A stretch of DNA of 64,000 nucleotides from Candidatus Velthaea versatilis (GCA_003134035.1 PLAE01000162.1:1-64000); one strand, 5' to 3'; counted from the first letter of the stretch, positions 9,046-17,002 are shown. The notes: generated by a model not told the origin, from the letters alone. Translations and numbers: made by a program.

Positions 9046-10204
9046 AATCGCTGGGACGCCGATCGTGATAGCCGTGGTCCCCCTTAAGGAATGCATTAAA
9101 CTGCCCGGGATTAAGGATGGCACGCTGTTTCAAAAGAACGTCCGGCAAAGCCTTGGATCGAGCAACATCGTCAACAAAGGCATCCGTAGCACGATCATTG
9201 GAGACAAGCGGTCTGATTTCTTTTTTTTCCACAATGGCGTCACGGCTCTGTGCAATAAGATGCAACTCGACGGCGATGCACTTACCTTGCGGGGCCTCAG
9301 CGTCGTTAATGGCTGCCAATCGCTGAATACCATTCTGTCGTGCAGCGAAACAGTCAAGAAACACAGCGATGCGTTTATCCTGTTCCGTTTTTATGAAATC
9401 CCACAGCGAGACCGTGCCGACAAGATTTCAATCTTCACGAATTCTCAGAGCGCAGTAAAGGCCAGAGACCTCCGCAGCAACGACAAACGCGTTCTCGCAA
9501 TAAAGAAGGCATTCGAGCTTAAATATCCATCCGGGTTCTTCATTACCAAGAGGGGCCAGACCGCGCCGCCTGAGAAAAACAAAGAAGAAGTGGTCGAGCT
9601 CTCAAACTTTGCCAAGAATCTGATGGCGTGGCATTCATTGCGGCCCAACCTGTCGTACGGCGAAACCAAGATTTTTGACAAATATTTCGAAACACTGTTT
9701 AAGAATAAGGACTATCCGCCCGAAAGCGTATTCGCCTTGAACGCGTGGATGAACGCCGTGATGAAAACATGGGTTTCGGCAAATCCGCTGAACCTCAATG
9801 AGACGCTTCTGGCAATGAGGGCCTACGCCCCCTTTCATCATCTCTATGCGGTCGAAATGTGTTTCTCGATTTCGAACAATCAATCCGATAAGGCTGCGAG
9901 CACCAGTAAGTCTTACGAGGCCGCAACGAAAGCAGGCATGGTCGATGACATCGTTAAGGTTGCTGGCATCAGCCTAAGCATGGCTCTTGAAGCGGCTGCA
10001 AACGAACCGCAACCATCCAACCGCGTCTTTAGCCCGCAAAACTGGATTAAGTCGAAGGGTTGTCTAGCCGGGATCAATGGGGCGATCCGAAATTATTTCA
10101 ATATGCTTCCGATGATGCCGGGTGGCGCCGAAATTAAGAAACAGTTGACCGCCGCGACACTGCTCCAACCACAGGATTTCGAGTATCGTTGGTCGGCTGA
10201 TTGA
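8948..10204 (+). CDS. AIPR-type abortive-infection protein, C-terminal AIPR domain (frameshifted)
   Basis: 418 residues; the true homologous part begins near base 8990, where the preceding frame stops making sense. It has the AIPR core: F-Q-K-N-V-R-Q-S-L-G, R-S-D-F-F-F-F-H-N-G-V-T, then L-S-V-V-N-G-C-Q-S-L-N-T, and I-F-T-N-S-Q-S-A-V-K-A-R-D-L-R-S-N. Together the two frames make one protein of about 590 residues, the usual AIPR length. The shift is +1 within about 8985-9010. It may be a real inactivating mutation, a sequencing error or, less likely, programmed. The start at 8948 has no good ribosome site, which supports one original gene. Stand-alone AIPR genes are typical of defence islands. 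Confidence 0.78.
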   Translation: MTSLGSAMITQSNPNPSLNYTLTLVGSKYMHHEIAGTPIVIAVVPLKECIKLPGIKDGTLFQKNVRQSLGSSNIVNKGIRSTIIGDKRSDFFFFHNGVTALCNKMQLDGDALTLRGLSVVNGCQSLNTILSCSETVKKHSDAFILFRFYEIPQRDRADKISIFTNSQSAVKARDLRSNDKRVLAIKKAFELKYPSGFFITKRGQTAPPEKNKEEVVELSNFAKNLMAWHSLRPNLSYGETKIFDKYFETLFKNKDYPPESVFALNAWMNAVMKTWVSANPLNLNETLLAMRAYAPFHHLYAVEMCFSISNNQSDKAASTSKSYEAATKAGMVDDIVKVAGISLSMALEAAANEPQPSNRVFSPQNWIKSKGCLAGINGAIRNYFNMLPMMPGGAEIKKQLTAATLLQPQDFEYRWSAD

Positions 10205-10563
10205 AGCGTTCGCGTAATTACTAAGTGGCGTGCTCCGTCACATGGGCGTCGGTTGTCAAACGCTGCCGTCAAGTCCATTGATCGCCGATATGCATAGCTT
10301 TTGCGGCCGCGGCTCGCCGGAACATGTCATGCGGCAGCGTCCTGTGCGCAGCCGGCCAAGCCGGCGGCCCGATACACGAAGTGGGCGGCTTCAGTCGCCC
10401 GCGCGCCGGCGGTCCAGATCGCTTTACTGTCCGCGCGCAGAAGGAGCCGCCGCAGCGGCGGGACGAGCACCTTTTTTCGCGCCCGGCGCGCCCACCGAAG
10501 ATCTCGGGACCACCGAATAAACAGAAGGCCGGAGCCAGGACCGGTCATATCGAATTCGGGAAA
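10205..10563. other. Non-coding stretch between the AIPR gene and the next small gene
   Basis: About 360 bp. The frame of the gene at 10564 is open upstream to 10324, but that extension is Pro/Arg/Gly-rich with no recognisable fold and no ribosome site. Nothing else is supported. Confidence 0.35.
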
Positions 10564-10881
10564 ATGAGCCTGTCAGAGCAGCACGCCGCCATCGATTGGA
10601 CCGCCGAGCCCGCAACGCCGCGCGAGAAGCAAATCCGCGCCGCGATCTTACGGAACACTATAAGCGAAGAGGGCGGGGAACTTGGCCGACTGAGGGAGTT
10701 GCTGTCCCTTAGCGCGGGCGGCGATATGGGTTTCCGGGAGGCGGATGCCGCTAGTGACTTCCGCGACGCCTGGGTACAAGCGGAGGCAGCTTTAAAGGAG
10801 CGGCGCCGCTTGCGCTATCGGGAAGTTATCGACGAGGCCATCCGCGAGGTTGATGGCAACAAAGAGTTTCCAATCTCCTAG
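10564..10881 (+). CDS. Hypothetical helical protein
   Basis: 105 residues from ATG 10564. The frame is open further upstream, but protein-like composition starts here, with GGGAAA just before the start. It is charged and probably all-helical (K-Q-I-R-A-A-I-L-R-N-T, A-A-L-K-E-R-R-R-L-R-Y-R-E-V). No family is recognised. It lies 30 bp before the pair 10912/11178 on the same strand and may be co-transcribed with it. Confidence 0.45.
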   Translation: MSLSEQHAAIDWTAEPATPREKQIRAAILRNTISEEGGELGRLRELLSLSAGGDMGFREADAASDFRDAWVQAEAALKERRRLRYREVIDEAIREVDGNKEFPIS

Positions 10882-10911
10882 CGTGGCGCCTCATGGTAGG
10901 AGGCCATTCCA

Positions 10912-11181
10912 ATGAAGGCAATTACCCTTATCTCAATTGCCAAATCCGTCGCGATGGAGATCGATGTCGTGGGCGTCACGGTCGACCGCTCGCGCACCAA
11001 TGGCCCGAGTTGGATCGCAAGCGTAGAGGCCACGTACGATGGCGCGCAGCATGTTCTCAGGGCCGAAGGTGCGTCAGCCGAAGACGCCCAAAGGCGCGCG
11101 CTAGCGCTTGGCGTCAAAGCGGCGCTGCCGAAACCGATTTTTGCCGAGCTGCTCGCGCTCAATGAGGACACGGACTCGTGA
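10912..11181 (+). CDS. Small hypothetical protein coupled to the DnaA-domain gene
   Basis: 89 residues with a strong ribosome site (AGGAGG at about 10897-10902). The sequence suggests alternating strands followed by a helix (A-S-A-E-D-A-Q-R-R-A-L-A-L-G-V-K-A-A-L), a layout like a double-stranded-RNA-binding fold or a small alpha/beta protein, but no family is certain. Its stop codon overlaps the GTG start of the next gene (GTGA at 11178-11181), so the two are translationally coupled and likely act together. Confidence 0.6.
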   Translation: MKAITLISIAKSVAMEIDVVGVTVDRSRTNGPSWIASVEATYDGAQHVLRAEGASAEDAQRRALALGVKAALPKPIFAELLALNEDTDS

Positions 11182-11591
11182 GCACCGAGAACGACGCAAC
11201 GCATACCATGGACTCCGAGATCGTGAACGACGACGACAATCTCCAGCGCGACGAACTTTGGAGCGCCGCGCTCGAACGCCTTCAAAGCGAATACTCGAAC
11301 GCAATCTTTGAAATGTGGCTTAAACCGATACGCTTAGTCGAGTTGGGGCCGTCCGAAATCGTGCTTTCCGTTCACTCGAAATTCGCACAGGATTGGGTTG
11401 AAAATCGCTTCAAAAGCGAACTCGCTCAAGTTCTTTGCGGCTTACTAGGCGAAGCAGTCGATCTTCGATTCATCGTTGCCGACGGTATTGAAGACGCGTG
11501 CGGTTCACCGGCACAGCGGAGCTCCAATGAACGCCTCGACCGCATCGAGGCACGTCTCGATGCGCTTGAAGCGCAAGCTGCGGCAGGATAA
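11178..11591 (+). CDS. Stand-alone DnaA N-terminal domain (domain I) protein
   Basis: 137 residues from GTG 11178. Residues about 26-90 match DnaA domain I: L-W-x-x-A-L-E-R-L-Q-S-E-Y, F-E-M-W-L-K-P-I, then I-V-L-S-V-x-S-x-F-A-Q-D-W-V-E-N-R-F-K-S-E-L. The AAA+ ATPase and DNA-binding domains of DnaA are absent. The tail (residues 115-135) is a short coiled coil (R-L-D-R-I-E-A-R-L-D-A-L-E-A), possibly for self-association. In full DnaA, domain I contacts the replicative helicase and regulators such as DiaA, HobA or SirA. A lone copy on a mobile island could load helicase at the element or compete with host DnaA. That role is inference. Confidence 0.8.
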   Translation: MSTENDATHTMDSEIVNDDDNLQRDELWSAALERLQSEYSNAIFEMWLKPIRLVELGPSEIVLSVHSKFAQDWVENRFKSELAQVLCGLLGEAVDLRFIVADGIEDACGSPAQRSSNERLDRIEARLDALEAQAAAG

Positions 11592-11672
11592 GCCAGAAAT
11601 AACCCCGCTCCGAACAGGACCTGCGCAGGTTAGCTGACGTTTAAGATTCGTGTGTTTCCAGCGATGCGGCGC

Positions 11673-12653
11673 TCAGCTACTGCCTAACTGGAGTATTCGT
11701 TTTGCCGCTGTCAGTAAAGCCGCACGCGCGGAGGGCGGTGACTCAATGGTCGCAGCGCCACCAAAACTCAGCACCCAAGCGACGACTTCTTCAAGCCGGG
11801 TGAGCGCGAACGTGAATGCTACGCTGCCGTCCCCGCGTTCCTCGATGTGGACTTCCGCCGGCCAACGGCGGCAACGAACAAACGCCGCGGCTTCCGGACC
11901 GACGCTTACGACCACGTTCTGCACGGGGCCATCGCCGACCATCGTACCAAACGAAAAGTGTAGTGCGTCGTCGAGATTTAGGCCCGGATCCGGCACGAAC
12001 GTATCGTATTCGATCGTCACGGCCTCCATGCGGTCGACGGCGAACAATTTGGGGACGTGCTGGCCCTCCACGATGCCCCAGACGTAGTACCGGCCGTCGT
12101 GCGCGTGGACGGCGTACGGCTGAATCGCGCGTTCGTCGCGTTCGCCGCCGGCCGTACGTGCGTACGTGAACGAGAGCCATCGGTGTTCGCGAACGGCTGT
12201 AAGGGCGCGATCAATCGCGGTCCAGAAGGAGGCGTCCGCCCGCGGCTGCGGGTGGCGCGACGTTACGACTGCCGCCGCATCCGGGTCGTCGAGCGCGATG
12301 CGCGCTTCGAGAACGGCTAGGACCTCTTCGAGGGCGTCATACGCCGGGCCGCCGAGGGCCGCGACCGTCGCGCGTACCTGCATGAGCTGCGCCCGAGTAC
12401 GCGCGTCGATGCCATAGCGCGCGACTGAGGCGGATTCAGGCAAGTGAAAGTGGGCGTCTGTGCGGTTATAGGTAAGCGGTAGACCAGCGCGCGCCAACTC
12501 AGCTTTGACTCGCTTAAACGAACTCTGCGACGTGACGTGTAAGAGCTCGAAGAGCCGCACCTTCGTGATCTTGCGCTCGCGCTCGAGGACCCGCAACACT
12601 TCGATGATGCGCTCGACGCGTCCGGTTCGCGCATCGGCGGCGGGGAGGGTCAT
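11673..12653 (-). CDS. WYL-domain transcriptional regulator with N-terminal winged helix
   Basis: 326 residues from ATG 12653 (a GTG at 12695 would add 14 residues but would put the palindrome described at 12651 inside the gene). N terminus: helix-turn-helix (I-I-E-V-L-R-V-L-E-R-E-R-K-I-T ... T-S-Q-S-S-F-K-R-V-K-A-E-L). Middle: WYL domain, with W-L-S-F-T-Y and I-Q-P-Y-A-V-H-A-H-D-G-R-Y-Y-V-W-G, where the signature W-Y-L is seen as Y-V-W. C terminus: WCX-like. WYL regulators sense ligands, often nucleic-acid-derived, and frequently control phage defence genes. It is divergent from the YbjN-like/ADP-ribosylglycohydrolase pair, with the perfect palindrome between them, so auto- and cross-regulation is likely. 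Confidence 0.85.
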   Translation of the reverse strand: MTLPAADARTGRVERIIEVLRVLERERKITKVRLFELLHVTSQSSFKRVKAELARAGLPLTYNRTDAHFHLPESASVARYGIDARTRAQLMQVRATVAALGGPAYDALEEVLAVLEARIALDDPDAAAVVTSRHPQPRADASFWTAIDRALTAVREHRWLSFTYARTAGGERDERAIQPYAVHAHDGRYYVWGIVEGQHVPKLFAVDRMEAVTIEYDTFVPDPGLNLDDALHFSFGTMVGDGPVQNVVVSVGPEAAAFVRCRRWPAEVHIEERGDGSVAFTFALTRLEEVVAWVLSFGGAATIESPPSARAALLTAAKRILQLGSS

Positions 12654-12676
12654 CCGATGACCCGGGTCATCGGATG
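12651..12676. promoter_or_regulatory. Perfect 26-bp palindrome, probable operator of the WYL regulator
   Basis: The 13-base half CATCCGATGACCC is followed directly by its exact reverse complement. It sits between the divergent WYL gene (its ATG at 12653 is the outer edge of the palindrome) and the gene starting at 12719. This placement lets one dimer control both directions and could block translation or initiation of the WYL gene itself. No other copy was noticed in the window. Confidence 0.7.
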
Positions 12677-12718
12677 GCCGCGCTGACACGGGCACCGACG
12701 CTACCGTACCATGGATGC

Positions 12719-13183
12719 ATGAACCCTCCCGATTCTGCTTCGAACGACCCGCTCCGTCTCAACCGGCTGCTCAAAGGCGCCGGCTTGCGATCCTACCGTC
12801 TTGACCCGAAGACGCGAATGGTGAACTTCGTCTGCCGGACGCGCGAATGGGCACTGGCCATTCGGCTGACGCCGGACTGGCTCAACGTCTCGACGCTGGT
12901 TTGTGAGCTTCCTAAGGAGCCGGGGGTCCGGGCGCGACTGTTGGAGTGGGTCATGCAAGCCAATCGCAGCTGCTCGCTCGTCAAGTTCGGCATTTCGGGA
13001 ACATGCCTCAACCTCGAACTCGACTACCGCGCCGAACATGTCGACGAGACGGTGCTCGCCAATCTCGTCAGCTTGGTTTACACCGTCGCTGAGCAGCAGT
13101 ATCCCCGAATCTTCCGCATCGTCAACGGCGACGACGTGCTAGAATCGCTCGGGCGCTCGCTCGAAACAGGTGCGGCTTCATGA
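12719..13183 (+). CDS. YbjN / type III secretion chaperone-like domain protein
   Basis: 154 residues from ATG 12719. The sequence follows the YbjN-type alpha/beta pattern: an N-terminal helix (L-N-R-L-L-K-G-A-G-L), strands with R-M-V-N-F-V-C and L-A-I-R-L, then L-L-E-W-V-M-Q-A-N and a strand-rich middle with L-N-L-E-L-D-Y-R. It ends in a long helix. The fold binds protein partners; YbjN-like proteins have no known catalytic role. Its stop overlaps the next gene's ATG (ATGA at 13180), so it is coupled to the ADP-ribosylglycohydrolase. Family call is moderate. Confidence 0.6.
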   Translation: MNPPDSASNDPLRLNRLLKGAGLRSYRLDPKTRMVNFVCRTREWALAIRLTPDWLNVSTLVCELPKEPGVRARLLEWVMQANRSCSLVKFGISGTCLNLELDYRAEHVDETVLANLVSLVYTVAEQQYPRIFRIVNGDDVLESLGRSLETGAAS

Positions 13184-14136
13184 CGCGGGCGGACCGGATC
13201 GCCGGCAGCATGTACGGCGCGGCCATCGGCGACGCATTGGGTTCAGCTTTCGAGTTTATCGACGCTGCGACGATTCACCGCACGTTGCGCGAGCCGTTCG
13301 TTTGGGACTATCGGCCAGCGGAGCACGGTTCATTGCTTCATCCGCGCGAACCCGGGCGACCAACCGACGATACCGCAATGGCGCTTTCGGTCGCCGCTAC
13401 AGTCGCCTGCGACGAGCCGCTGACTGCTGAGCTATTCGCGCGTCGGTTCCTCACCGATTTAGAACGCGACAAGGGGCGCTTTTCAGAGATGTTTTGGCGT
13501 GGAGGTCCAGGTGGCGCGACGACGCGGGCGCTCTCGCGTTTACGTGCGGGCGCTGATCCGGTAAGCTGCGGACATCGCGAAGACGGCGGCAACGGCGCGG
13601 CGATGCGCGTTCATCCGGTCGGGTTCTTGTCCGACCGCGACTCTGTTCTAAAAGTTGCCGCGCTCCAAGCGCGCGTGACGCACGGTCATCCCGCGGCGGT
13701 CGCCGCGGCACAAACAGTTGCGGTCCTCGTGCACGACGCGATCTCCGGGCGCGAACCATCGCTAGAACTGCCGATCGGCATTGACGATGCGACGTTGGCA
13801 GCAACGTGGCGGGCGATGCATCGCGATGTCATCATCGGCGGACCACTGCCGCCGCACCTGCGCAATATCGCGATGAGCGGGTGGGCCACCGTTGCAGGTG
13901 CGCATGCAATCGCGTCCACCTTCGCCGGCGAACCGGAGAGAGCGATCGCGGCGGCCGCCGCATCCGGCGGGGACACCGATACCGTTGCCAGCATCGTCGG
14001 AGCCATCGTCGGCGCCCGCTACGGCCTCGCTGCCCTTCCCCTTCGAGGGGTCGACACTTTACACGGTCGCGATTTGATTGATTCCGCAATCAGCGCTTGC
14101 TGTTCAGGATTGTGCGCCGAGAAGCAAGGAGTTTGA
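13180..14136 (+). CDS. ADP-ribosylglycohydrolase (ARH/DraG family)
   Basis: 318 residues. Family motifs in order: G-A-A-I-G-D-A-L-G-S (12-22), P-T-D-D-T (61-65, metal-binding T62/D63/D64), G-G-N-G-A-A-M-R-V, T-H-G-H-P, and G-G-D-T-D-T-V-A with metal ligands D265 and D267. These enzymes remove ADP-ribose from proteins or nucleic acids using two Mg ions. The first residues match the family start, and it overlaps the upstream gene by 4 nt. With WYL control and a YbjN-like partner in a defence-rich island, it may reverse or limit ADP-ribosylation by a toxin or phage enzyme. No ADP-ribosyltransferase gene is visible in the window. Confidence 0.92.
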   Translation: MTRADRIAGSMYGAAIGDALGSAFEFIDAATIHRTLREPFVWDYRPAEHGSLLHPREPGRPTDDTAMALSVAATVACDEPLTAELFARRFLTDLERDKGRFSEMFWRGGPGGATTRALSRLRAGADPVSCGHREDGGNGAAMRVHPVGFLSDRDSVLKVAALQARVTHGHPAAVAAAQTVAVLVHDAISGREPSLELPIGIDDATLAATWRAMHRDVIIGGPLPPHLRNIAMSGWATVAGAHAIASTFAGEPERAIAAAAASGGDTDTVASIVGAIVGARYGLAALPLRGVDTLHGRDLIDSAISACCSGLCAEKQGV

Positions 14137-14188
14137 GTGAGAGAATATGATCGAGAGCGGGGCCTGCTGATGGAGTCGCTGCAAGAGT

Positions 14189-14428
14189 CCGCTCGAGCTC
14201 GGGGGCGCACCGGAGGATCTCCGGAACGTCTGGCCGGAGCCGAAAACCGATGCGAAGCGCAAGGACGAGGTCGAAGGCGCCCTGTTCGCCGCAGCGTGTT
14301 ACCGCCATACGCCGACCCTGGCGGAGGCCCAGGGCCGAGATCGCGCGCGATTGGACGACGACGCCGGTGGGGCTGCCGGCGATTTGAGCGCATCACTATC
14401 CGCGGAGCAGCGAGTAACGTCGGCGGCG
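14189..14428 (+). pseudogene. Degraded partial copy of the secreted HNH gene
   Basis: About 240 bp closely match 7105-7342, roughly nine bases in ten by eye. The copy starts in the middle of the D-H-x-x-P-L-E-L-G-G motif, so the active-site His region and the signal peptide are missing. Small indels near 14310-14340 break the frame. It carries the same stop region and about 10 bp beyond. It lies just inside the right boundary of the island, while the intact gene lies near the left boundary. Confidence 0.75.
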
Positions 14429-14436
14429 CATGATTT

Positions 14437-14856
14437 TCACGGCGCGAGCGGGGGCGGCAGCAGGCCGGCGACATAGGCGACCGCGCGCGAAGCGCGTTCG
14501 AGCGCAAGCCGTCCTTCAGGAGCGAAAAACGCCGCGCCGGGAACGCCGCCGCCGATTGCATCCGGGTAGCGGGTCGTGACGTAGTACGGGTCGAGTCCGG
14601 CGAGATCTCCAAGCGCTTCGACGGCGTCGGGACGGTGCGAAGCGACTTCCTCGATCAGCACGCCGAGTTGATGCGTCCGCGGACGGTCGCCCGCAAGCCA
14701 AATCAATGCGGCCTTGAGGGCCTTCTCGGCAGCCTGTTGCGCGGCGAAACAAGCGGCGTCATAGCGGGCGCCTTCGTGGAGATAACGCGCTGCGTCGAGG
14801 TCGCGGCGCGCCTGCTCGAGCCAATTCCCCGCCAGCTCACGCGGGTGCTGCTGCAC
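14437..14856 (-). CDS. HEPN domain protein, partner of a minimal nucleotidyltransferase
   Basis: 139 residues, all helical. It has the HEPN pattern: W-L-E-Q-A-R-R-D-L-D-A-A-R-Y-L, Y-D-A-A-C-F-A-A-Q-Q-A-A-E-K-A-L-K-A-A-L, R-P-R-T-H-Q-L, and T-T-R-Y-P-D near the C terminus. The usual RX4-6H RNase motif is not obvious (only R-P-R-T-H, RX3H), so catalysis is uncertain. It follows the nucleotidyltransferase gene on the minus strand with a 20-nt overlap. MNT-HEPN pairs work as toxin-antitoxin modules in which the MNT part modifies the HEPN toxin, or as antiphage systems. Confidence 0.85.
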   Translation of the reverse strand: MQQHPRELAGNWLEQARRDLDAARYLHEGARYDAACFAAQQAAEKALKAALIWLAGDRPRTHQLGVLIEEVASHRPDAVEALGDLAGLDPYYVTTRYPDAIGGGVPGAAFFAPEGRLALERASRAVAYVAGLLPPPLAP

Positions 14857-15223
14857 CGATCCACACGCCTTCGCGCCTTGCTTGCGCGACGAATGGCCGG
14901 TCGCGAACGAGCGCCGCGAACTCTTCGACTCCGTACACGAGCAAATCGCAGGGAACGCCGAGTGAGAGCCGCTGCGCCAGCCGTGCGTGGCGACCGCCCG
15001 GATCGCCGCCGGCGGGCAAACTCGTTACGAGCATGATGTCGAGATCGCTCTCCGGACCAACGGCGCCAGTCGCGTACGAGCCGAATACTAGCGCACCGAC
15101 GATGTCCGCATCGTCGGCGACGACTGCGCGCAAGCGTTCCACGGCGGCATCCAATTTGCGGCGGCGCGCCGCGGCGCGGGCTATCCACCACGCCGGATAC
15201 GGCACCGTCCGCCAATCAATCAT
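14837..15223 (-). CDS. MNT-type minimal nucleotidyltransferase
   Basis: 128 residues. The motif G-S-Y-A-T-G-A-V-G-P-E-S-D-L-D is a perfect GSX10DXD nucleotidyltransferase signature, with a third acidic residue expected in C-D-L-L-V-Y. Such proteins transfer AMP to a HEPN partner and neutralise it. The gene starts 20 bp inside the tRNA-like repeat at 15243 and overlaps the HEPN gene downstream. Confidence 0.88.
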   Translation of the reverse strand: MIDWRTVPYPAWWIARAAARRRKLDAAVERLRAVVADDADIVGALVFGSYATGAVGPESDLDIMLVTSLPAGGDPGGRHARLAQRLSLGVPCDLLVYGVEEFAALVRDRPFVAQARREGVWIGAAAPA

Positions 15224-15242
15224 CGACTGATTCTAGCATGCC

Positions 15243-15280
15243 TCTCGGTTCGAGTCCGACGCCCCCCGGTCAAAATCAGC
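15243..15280 (+). repeat. Imperfect copy of the tRNA-Leu 3' end plus downstream bases (att-like)
   Basis: Seventeen bases (15243-15259) are identical to tRNA positions 6296-6312. After one missing G, CGCCCCC and GGTCAAAATCAGC continue the match beyond the tRNA. It lies 20 bp from the MNT gene start and probably marks the right end of the segment that begins at the tRNA, 8.9 kb away. Confidence 0.65.
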
Positions 15281-15851
15281 CGATCAAGCGCGATTTGTCA
15301 CGCTCCTGAAATATGCTGCGGTCCGTTCGATCCCTCTGATGTGCTTCATCCGGGTCGAGTCGGAAGCTGCATGCCGCGGCCATCTTCGCGACTCTATCGG
15401 AGTTTGAACAGTGAGTCATCGTTGACGTTCGTGACGTAGTGCCGGGGCCTACGACACACTGCATAGCGCTGACAGCCCTTCGCGGCGTCGGCCATGCCGA
15501 GCGCATAGGCAGCGTCGTTTGGAGACGGAACCGCTGCGTCGCAGTCCTTCGATCCGCTCCCTTCGTACGCACCCCGCGCTCCGCCGCCGCTCAGAACCAG
15601 CGCGCCGCTCCCGCCCGGGTATGCTTGCTCACGTTGCCCAAGCACGCCGCTGGCGAAAATCAGCGGGAGCAGGCCGGCGACGAATGCATCACACGGGTCG
15701 CCTGTGTGCGATTTGACACGCAGTCACACAATGCAACGATTCGGTCCGACGTGGCGCAACTATGGACGTCGGGCGACTCGATGCTCGAGGGTGTGCGCTT
15801 TGCAGACGCCTCTTTTGCAGATCCCGGTCGCGTGTATGATATGCTGCCTTC
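15281..15851. other. Gene-poor stretch with an orphan patatin-like motif
   Basis: No complete gene is supported. On the minus strand, bases 15603-15562 translate to ALVLSGGGARGAYE, identical to the glycine-rich oxyanion motif of patatin-like phospholipases, but the surrounding frame (15394-15645) does not continue as a patatin. A TATGAT at 15834-15839 could be a -10 element for the gene at 15852. Confidence 0.35.
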
Positions 15852-16274
15852 ATGGAATCGCGATCGTGCGCGCTGGTCGGGAGTATGCTCGTTGTCTTGT
15901 ATTCCGGCTGCGCGCTGGCGCCGGCGGCTTCAGTTGCCCAAGCGACACCGCAGCCGACGTACGCCTACACGTTTACTCCGGCCGCGGTCGCGGGTTCACC
16001 GAGGATCAACAAAGTCGAGCTCAATTCTGATCATCTGCAGGCGGGCGGACCGATTGCGATTCGAGTCACGACGACGCCCGACGTTGTGAAAGTCGTCACC
16101 GGCAGTCGTAGACGCAGCGGCACGCTTACGATGGCCGGGCCTGGGATATTCACGAGCGACTCGACGCTGCCCCGAGTCGGCGGACTTGCCACCGTTCGCA
16201 TTTCGCTTCATTTCGTCGCTACCACCGCGAGCGGTCAATCGACCTCCGTCGACGTTCCCGTCCATTACCGCTAA
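15852..16274 (+). CDS. Hypothetical secreted protein
   Basis: 140 residues. The N terminus is an export signal (L-V-G-S-M-L-V-V-L-Y-S-G-C-A-L-A-P-A-A-S-V-A-Q-A) with a possible but imperfect lipobox (Y-S-G-C). The mature part is Ser/Thr/Val-rich and predicted all-beta, with alternating strands (P-I-A-I-R-V-T-T-T, V-R-I-S-L-H-F-V-A-T-T), consistent with an immunoglobulin-like domain. No family name is assigned. It is a single gene with an open region on both sides. Confidence 0.6.
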   Translation: MESRSCALVGSMLVVLYSGCALAPAASVAQATPQPTYAYTFTPAAVAGSPRINKVELNSDHLQAGGPIAIRVTTTPDVVKVVTGSRRRSGTLTMAGPGIFTSDSTLPRVGGLATVRISLHFVATTASGQSTSVDVPVHYR

Positions 16275-17002
16275 CGTCGAGCTCGAAACGATTCAGGAGC
16301 GCACACGGTATGAGCCCGTACAGTAGCCGCGCGCGCATTTCTCCGCCACACGCCCGCACGATGGTTCACGACGTCGGCACGGCATTCTCGATCCGGACGG
16401 AGAACACGATGAGCGAGATACCCGCAAAGATGGCGTATAGGCGAGTTGTATAGACAAGACTGAGCAGTCCGAGATTGGGAAGGACGCCGTACGAGTAGCC
16501 GACTGAAACGCTCGCCTTACACGCGGAGTTCGGACTGGAGCGTGAGCTGCGGAGCAGAGGCTTCATCGCCAAGCGATTGAGGTGATCTGCGCCGCGAGCG
16601 GCGAGCCGGCGGACCTCGCCACTCTGCCGTTCGCCGAGCCCGGCCCTTCGATGACGCGGTGGCCGAGGCGCTGGGTGAGGACGAAGCAAACGCGCAGCCT
16701 TTTCCGCGAGGAGCTTAGTGTTGACCGCCGCCCACGATAATAATCGAATGCGCAGCCGTGTTTGCCGTTACCGTATCGCCGCCCCGCCCGCGAGTCTTTG
16801 AACCATGTGCAGCTCGTTCTACGAGAGAAGCTCAGACGTCTGCCGCTCCGCAAGTTCGTCTGCCATAAGAGTAAGCAGGATGTGAACGACGCCGCCACCG
16901 AGCCCAGACCATATTTCTGGGCGGTTGGCGCATCGCGAGCTCGACGAACACCGGCCATAGCCTGATGGCCGACCGGGCTTCCCCTTGGTTGGACAGGTCG
17001 GA
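16275..17002. other. Long non-coding or decayed stretch
   Basis: About 730 bp without a supported gene. The best candidate is a minus-strand frame 16366-16566 (66 residues with one hydrophobic stretch, L-G-L-L-S-L-V-Y-T-T-R-L-Y-A-I-F), too weak to call. The longer minus frame 16563-16958 is Arg/Ser-rich and looks like a shadow. Confidence 0.35.

Noticed and set aside
6322-15242. Integrase or transposase for the island
   Set aside because: No tyrosine or serine recombinase motifs and no DDE pattern found in any frame I read.
16300-16327. Sixth copy of the tandem 13-bp repeat
   Set aside because: The two half-sites resemble the consensus but are about 15 bp apart and need gaps to align.
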